Assembly (NCBI GenBank): GCA_002279285.1
Contig: NCBR01000048.1
Coordinates: 1-11,880 of the forward strand
Direction: 5' to 3'
Source: Acidobacteria bacterium 37-71-11
GTDB lineage: Bacteria > Acidobacteriota > Thermoanaerobaculia > Thermoanaerobaculales > Thermoanaerobaculaceae
Length of the DNA stretch: 11,880 bases
Position 1 is the first letter of the stretch, and each line of letters begins with the position of its first letter. Below the pieces are notes generated by a model. The model saw nothing but the letters and a program-made list of their open reading frames with translations, was not told where the DNA came from and did not search any database. Of the stretch, positions 9,466 to 11,880 are shown one piece after another. The translations under genes and the position numbers were made by a program.

Positions 9466-9515
9466 GCAGGGGTCATCAGCGGACACGCGCCGCGGTTATG
9501 GCGGACTCCATCGCC
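9466..9515 (-). ncRNA. Fluoride riboswitch aptamer (crcB motif), minus-strand copy
   Basis: The minus strand from 9515 reads GGCGATGGAGTCCGCC, then ATAACCGC, a stem-loop, and GCTGATGACCCCTGC. These are the conserved blocks of the fluoride aptamer in order and at normal spacing. Helix P1 is GGCG (9515-9512) with CGCC (9503-9500). P3 is GCGG (9493-9490) with CCGC (9482-9479) and a 7-base loop. The pseudoknot P2 pairs GGAGT (9509-9505) with ACCCC (9473-9469), with a single A-C mismatch at 9507/9471. The 3' conserved CCTAC is CCTGC. Both deviations make it slightly non-canonical. It leads the dynamin-like gene and is followed by a U-tract hairpin. Confidence 0.85.
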
Positions 9516-9521
9516 AACTCA

Positions 9522-9527
9522 ATCTTA
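9522..9527 (-). promoter_or_regulatory. Candidate -10 element of the dynamin transcript
   Basis: Read on the minus strand this is TAAGAT, four of six consensus matches, with TG directly before it. Its predicted start lies near 9515, exactly where the aptamer begins, which supports it more than the hexamer score does. No recognisable -35 is seen. Confidence 0.45.
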
Positions 9528-9612
9528 CATGACACCGCCGTCACGGGGCCGGAGCGCCGACCTTGTCAGGCAGGACCGGCTCGGTGAGTCGCGGGACGGC
9601 CCTCGGTCATCC

Positions 9613-9621
9613 TGCTAACAT
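9613..9621 (+). promoter_or_regulatory. Candidate extended -10 promoter of the MFS transcript
   Basis: TGCTAACAT is an extended -10 (TGN plus TAACAT, four of six matches). Transcription would start near 9628, one or two bases before the aptamer. No good -35 is present at the right distance, in keeping with an extended -10 promoter. The arms GTCAT (9606-9610) and ATGAC (9625-9629) flank it, which may be chance. Confidence 0.45.
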
Positions 9622-9629
9622 GAAATGAC

Positions 9630-9678
9630 GGCGATGGGGTTCGCCGGAACCGCCTTGCGAGGCTGATGACCCCTACTG
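9630..9678 (+). ncRNA. Fluoride riboswitch aptamer (crcB motif), plus-strand copy
   Basis: Senses fluoride through a magnesium cluster in known examples and switches on the downstream gene. The sequence has the conserved blocks GGCGATGGGGTTCGCC (9630-9645), AACCGCC (9648-9654) and GGCTGATGACCCCTACTG (9661-9678). All three helices form without mismatch. P1 is GGCGA (9630-9634) with TCGCC (9641-9645), P3 is GCCT (9652-9655) with AGGC (9660-9663) and a TGCG loop, and the pseudoknot P2 is GGGGT (9636-9640) with ACCCC (9669-9673). It lines up block for block with the crystallised Thermotoga petrophila aptamer as I recall it. It ends 18 bases before the MFS start codon, which points to translational control. 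Confidence 0.93.
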
Positions 9679-9692
9679 GTGATCGAAGGGGG
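9670..9692 (+). promoter_or_regulatory. Candidate expression platform: alternative pairing that hides the MFS Shine-Dalgarno
   Basis: CCCCT (9670-9674), the 3' strand of the aptamer pseudoknot, is complementary to AGGGG (9687-9691), the core of the ribosome binding site. The two pairings exclude each other. With fluoride the CCCC would be held in the pseudoknot and the ribosome site freed; without it the site would be masked. GGTG (9678-9681) with CACC (9693-9696) could reinforce the masking hairpin. This is inference from base complementarity. Confidence 0.5.
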
Positions 9693-9696
9693 CACC

Positions 9697-10932
9697 ATGG
9701 GCGGACCCAAACGTTCCTGGCGCAACTCGACGGTGCTGGGGTTCTCGCTGGCCAGCTTCCTCTCGGACGCCAGCCACGAGATGGCCACGGCGGTGCTGCC
9801 GCTCTACCTCAGGCACCTCGGGCTCGGCGCATCGGTCCTCGGGCTGATCGAAGGGGTGGCGGACCTCTCGGGGTCGGGTTCGAAGTGGCTGGCCGGATCG
9901 GTCGGCCAGCGGACGCGGCACAAGAAAGCGATGACCGCGACGGCGTACGCCGTCACCACGGTCTGCGTCGGCGCCTTTTCCCTCGTCACTCGGGTGCTCC
10001 CGTTCCTGATCCTGCGCGCCGTCGCCTGGGCGTCGCGCGGGTTCCGCGGCCCGCTGCGCGACACGATGCTGGCCGAATCCGTCGATCCCGAGAACTACGG
10101 CAAGGCCTACGGCCTGGAGCGCGCCGGGGACATGGCCGGGGCCGTGGTCGGACCGCTGGCGGCGGTCGGGCTGCTGGCGATCGGCACGAGCCTGCCGCGC
10201 ATCTTCCTCTGGACGCTGCTCCCCGGCTTCGGCGCGGCGCTCGCCGTCGCGTTCCTCGTGCGCGAGCCGCGTTCCGACGATGCCGGCTTGCGCTCGCGGC
10301 CGCTGCGGCCGAGCCTCCCGGGACGCTACTGGGCGTTCCTCGCCGCCGTGCTCCTCTTCGGCATGGGCGATTTCTCCCGCACGTTCCTGATCTTCGAGGC
10401 GGCGGCGAGAATGCCGGCAGGCGAGGCAAATGCGCTGCTGTCGATCCCGGTGCTGCTCTACGTCGGCCACAACCTGGTGAGCGGGTTCGCGACGGTCCCG
10501 GCCGGCGCGCTGACCGACCGCTGGTCGTACGGGCGCACGCTGCTGCTCGGCTACGCGCTCGGTCTCGGCTTCAACCTCGGGCTCGCGTTCCTCCCCGACG
10601 GCATCGGCTGGCTGGTACCGTTGTTCGCGGTCAGCGGCGTTTACATCGCGATCGAGGAGACCGTCGAGAAGGCCACGGCAGCGCGCATGATCGCTCCGGA
10701 GGCAAGGTCCTACGCGCTCGGCATGCTCGCCACCGCCAACGCGGTGGGCGACCTGGCGTCCTCGCTGCTGACCGGGTTCCTGCTCGATCACGCCGGGCGC
10801 GTCTGGGCGTACGGGACGGCGGCCGTCTTCTCCGCCGCCGGCGTCCTCACCCTCGCCGCCGTCATCCGGCGGTCCCGCAACGCCGGTCACGCGCAGGACT
10901 GCGCCGGCGACCTTCACAACGGAACGCGCTGA
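9697..10932 (+). CDS. MFS transporter under a fluoride riboswitch
   Basis: A 411-residue integral membrane protein of the major facilitator superfamily with about 12 predicted membrane helices. Recognisable features are the first helix FSLASFLSDASHEMATAVLPLYL (with charged S-D-A-S-H-E inside), the helix 2-3 loop GQRTRHKK (cytoplasmic basic loop), RGFRGPLRDTMLAE (about 105-118), and a basic central loop (REPRSDDAGLRSRPLRPS). The second-half loop TDRWSYGRTLLLGYALG mirrors the first. Substrate is not known from sequence. The fluoride riboswitch in the leader implies a role in fluoride export or in offsetting fluoride damage. ATG 9697 follows AAGGGGG (9686-9692); the in-frame GTG 9679 abuts the aptamer and is rejected. 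The stop is one base before the next gene, so the two are cotranscribed and probably translationally coupled. Neither Fluc nor CLC-F motifs are seen in it. Confidence 0.9.
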   Translation: MGGPKRSWRNSTVLGFSLASFLSDASHEMATAVLPLYLRHLGLGASVLGLIEGVADLSGSGSKWLAGSVGQRTRHKKAMTATAYAVTTVCVGAFSLVTRVLPFLILRAVAWASRGFRGPLRDTMLAESVDPENYGKAYGLERAGDMAGAVVGPLAAVGLLAIGTSLPRIFLWTLLPGFGAALAVAFLVREPRSDDAGLRSRPLRPSLPGRYWAFLAAVLLFGMGDFSRTFLIFEAAARMPAGEANALLSIPVLLYVGHNLVSGFATVPAGALTDRWSYGRTLLLGYALGLGFNLGLAFLPDGIGWLVPLFAVSGVYIAIEETVEKATAARMIAPEARSYALGMLATANAVGDLASSLLTGFLLDHAGRVWAYGTAAVFSAAGVLTLAAVIRRSRNAGHAQDCAGDLHNGTR

Positions 10933-10933
10933 G

Positions 10934-11620
10934 ATGAGCGACTCCTCCCAGCACAGCCGATCGAGCACCGAGCGACGCAAACAGACCGGTTGCCCGGTCT
11001 GCGCCGGCCAGACCAAGGCGGTGTTCGACGATCTCGTCGGGTGGCAGGACCGGCTGGCGCACTCCGAGCCGGCGCGCGCGCTGTTCCTGGAGTCCCGGGG
11101 GTTCTGTTCGTTCCACATGTGGCTGCTGCAGCAGATCGGCGATCCGCTGAGTCTGAGCCGGTCGCTGGCGCCGCTCGTGGCCGCCTGGGCCGACGACCTG
11201 GACCGGCTGGCGGGCGAGCCGGCCGAGCGGGTGCTCGCGTCCGTTGCGACCTCGCTTCCGCGCCGGGGCGCCTGCCCGGTGTGCCGGGTCGAGCGCGACA
11301 CTGAGGCCGGTCAGCTACAGCGTCTCGCCGCGCTCGCCGAGAACGCGGAGGGACGCGCGGAGATCGCGCGCGCGCCAGCGTTGTGCCTGCGCCATCTGGT
11401 CGCGCTGCTGCGCCACGGCACCGGCCAGGACGCCGTTCGTTTCCTGCTGCGCGAGCACTCGGAGCGGTTGCGGGAGGTGGCCGCACACCTGCACGGCTAC
11501 GCGGCCAAACGCGATGTGGCGAACCGCGAGCCGATCAACGAGGACGAGCAGGACGGATGGCGGCGGGCGCTCGCGCTGCTCGCTGGCGCGCGGGCCGTGC
11601 GCGAGGTTGAACCGGAATAG
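10934..11620 (+). CDS. DUF6062-like protein with duplicated CxxC/CxxH modules
   Basis: A 228-residue soluble protein of unknown function with no signal peptide. It has two copies of a cysteine-histidine module: CPVC (20-23) with GFCSFH (Cys58, His61), and CPVC (114-117) with ALCLRH (Cys151, His154). Each module could bind one metal ion, probably zinc. The end carries YAAKRDVANREPINEDEQDGW (189-209), a charged conserved-looking segment. This duplicated CPxC...GFCxxH layout with a charged C-terminal motif is what I associate with DUF6062. It starts one base after the MFS stop (TGA G ATG) and lacks its own good ribosome site, so translation probably depends on the transporter gene. As part of the fluoride-controlled unit it is a candidate accessory or sensor. 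Family assignment is from memory. Confidence 0.75.
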   Translation: MSDSSQHSRSSTERRKQTGCPVCAGQTKAVFDDLVGWQDRLAHSEPARALFLESRGFCSFHMWLLQQIGDPLSLSRSLAPLVAAWADDLDRLAGEPAERVLASVATSLPRRGACPVCRVERDTEAGQLQRLAALAENAEGRAEIARAPALCLRHLVALLRHGTGQDAVRFLLREHSERLREVAAHLHGYAAKRDVANREPINEDEQDGWRRALALLAGARAVREVEPE

Positions 11621-11645
11621 GGGGGCGAACGTGGCGCCGAACGGC

Positions 11646-11880
11646 CTACTCCTCAAACGGCGCGCGGCGTCGCGCAAGGAGCACCGTGGCACGTGCCGCG
11701 ACGGTTCTCCGTGGGTCGCTTGAAAACGATGCCACCGCCTCCCACGCCTCGGGTGTGCCGATGCGCACCAGCGCCTCGAGGCACTCGAGGCACAGGTAGA
11801 TGTCGCCGGTTTCGTGTGCCCGCGCGGCAAGCGCTGGGACCGCCGCGACTTCTTTCCGCAAACCCAGGACGTGGGCGACG
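11646..11880 (-). CDS. HEAT-repeat-like protein, C-terminal end (5' truncated by the window)
   Basis: The frame is open from the right edge and encodes about 78 residues before a TAG stop. Helical pairs such as VPALAARAHETGDIYLCLEC / LEALVRIGTPEAWEAVASF and a third, ARATVLLARR, look like HEAT-type repeats. In these the helix-turn-helix units carry regular Ala/Leu positions and an IGTPEA turn. The last residues RRRAPFEE form a short charged tail. Such proteins act as interaction scaffolds; a partner cannot be named. The TTG at 11861 is not needed as a start because the frame continues to the edge. It converges with the DUF6062-like gene, leaving 25 bases and no clear terminator. Confidence 0.65.
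   Translation of the reverse strand, partial: VAHVLGLRKEVAAVPALAARAHETGDIYLCLECLEALVRIGTPEAWEAVASFSSDPRRTVAARATVLLARRRAPFEE

Noticed and set aside
7601..9532. 643-codon plus-strand frame across the dynamin gene
   Set aside because: Antisense shadow of the dynamin gene; no motif, no ribosome site, and composition typical of GC-rich antisense frames.
9606..9629. GTCAT/ATGAC inverted repeat around the MFS -10 as a repressor operator
   Set aside because: The arms are only five bases and the riboswitch already accounts for control; chance occurrence is likely.
9679..9696. GTG 9679 as start of the MFS gene
   Set aside because: It abuts the riboswitch aptamer and has no ribosome site, whereas ATG 9697 follows AAGGGGG at 4 bases.

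Overview
The window is a very GC-rich bacterial chromosome segment with ten protein genes, two of them cut by the window edges. The long false ORFs on opposite strands are typical of such DNA. No phage, transposase, rRNA or tRNA gene is visible. The gene set (FbaB-type class I aldolase, SDR-type threonine dehydrogenase, secreted gamma-glutamyltransferase, bacterial dynamin, DUF6062-like protein) would suit Acidobacteriota or another GC-rich Gram-negative soil or sediment lineage. That placement is a guess; nothing here fixes the phylum.

Layout. 1-1554, plus strand: the C-terminal part of an RluA-type pseudouridine synthase, then fructose-bisphosphate aldolase FbaB. 1555-1886: a repeat-bearing intergenic region with eight tandem 7-bp units and a pair of oppositely oriented REP-like palindromes. 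1887-2909, plus strand: an NAD-dependent SDR, most likely L-threonine 3-dehydrogenase. 2929-9403, minus strand, read from the right: dynamin-like GTPase, SCP2-like small protein, gamma-glutamyltransferase and glycogen phosphorylase, with gaps of about 35-60 bases. 9404-9696: a divergent control region. 9697-11620, plus strand: an MFS transporter and a DUF6062-like cysteine protein, separated by one base. 11646-11880, minus strand: the C-terminal end of a HEAT-repeat-like protein.

The main discovery is in the divergent control region. It holds two fluoride (crcB-motif) riboswitch aptamers on opposite strands. The plus-strand copy (9630-9678) leads the MFS/DUF6062 pair and matches the known aptamer closely in all three helices. 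The minus-strand copy (9466-9515) leads the dynamin-like GTPase, has one mismatch in the pseudoknot helix, and is followed by a hairpin with seven U. Each aptamer begins about where a transcript from its nearest -10 hexamer would start. This predicts a fluoride-induced divergon with a membrane-remodelling GTPase on one side and a transporter plus a metal-binding-type protein on the other. Neither crcB/Fluc nor a CLC-F gene is in the window, so the MFS protein is a candidate for an unrecognised fluoride-related transporter. Whether the fluoride signal also reaches the SCP2-like, ggt and glgP genes is open.

The other genes are ordinary metabolism: FbaB in glycolysis/gluconeogenesis, threonine catabolism, glutathione or gamma-glutamyl breakdown in the periplasm, and glycogen breakdown.
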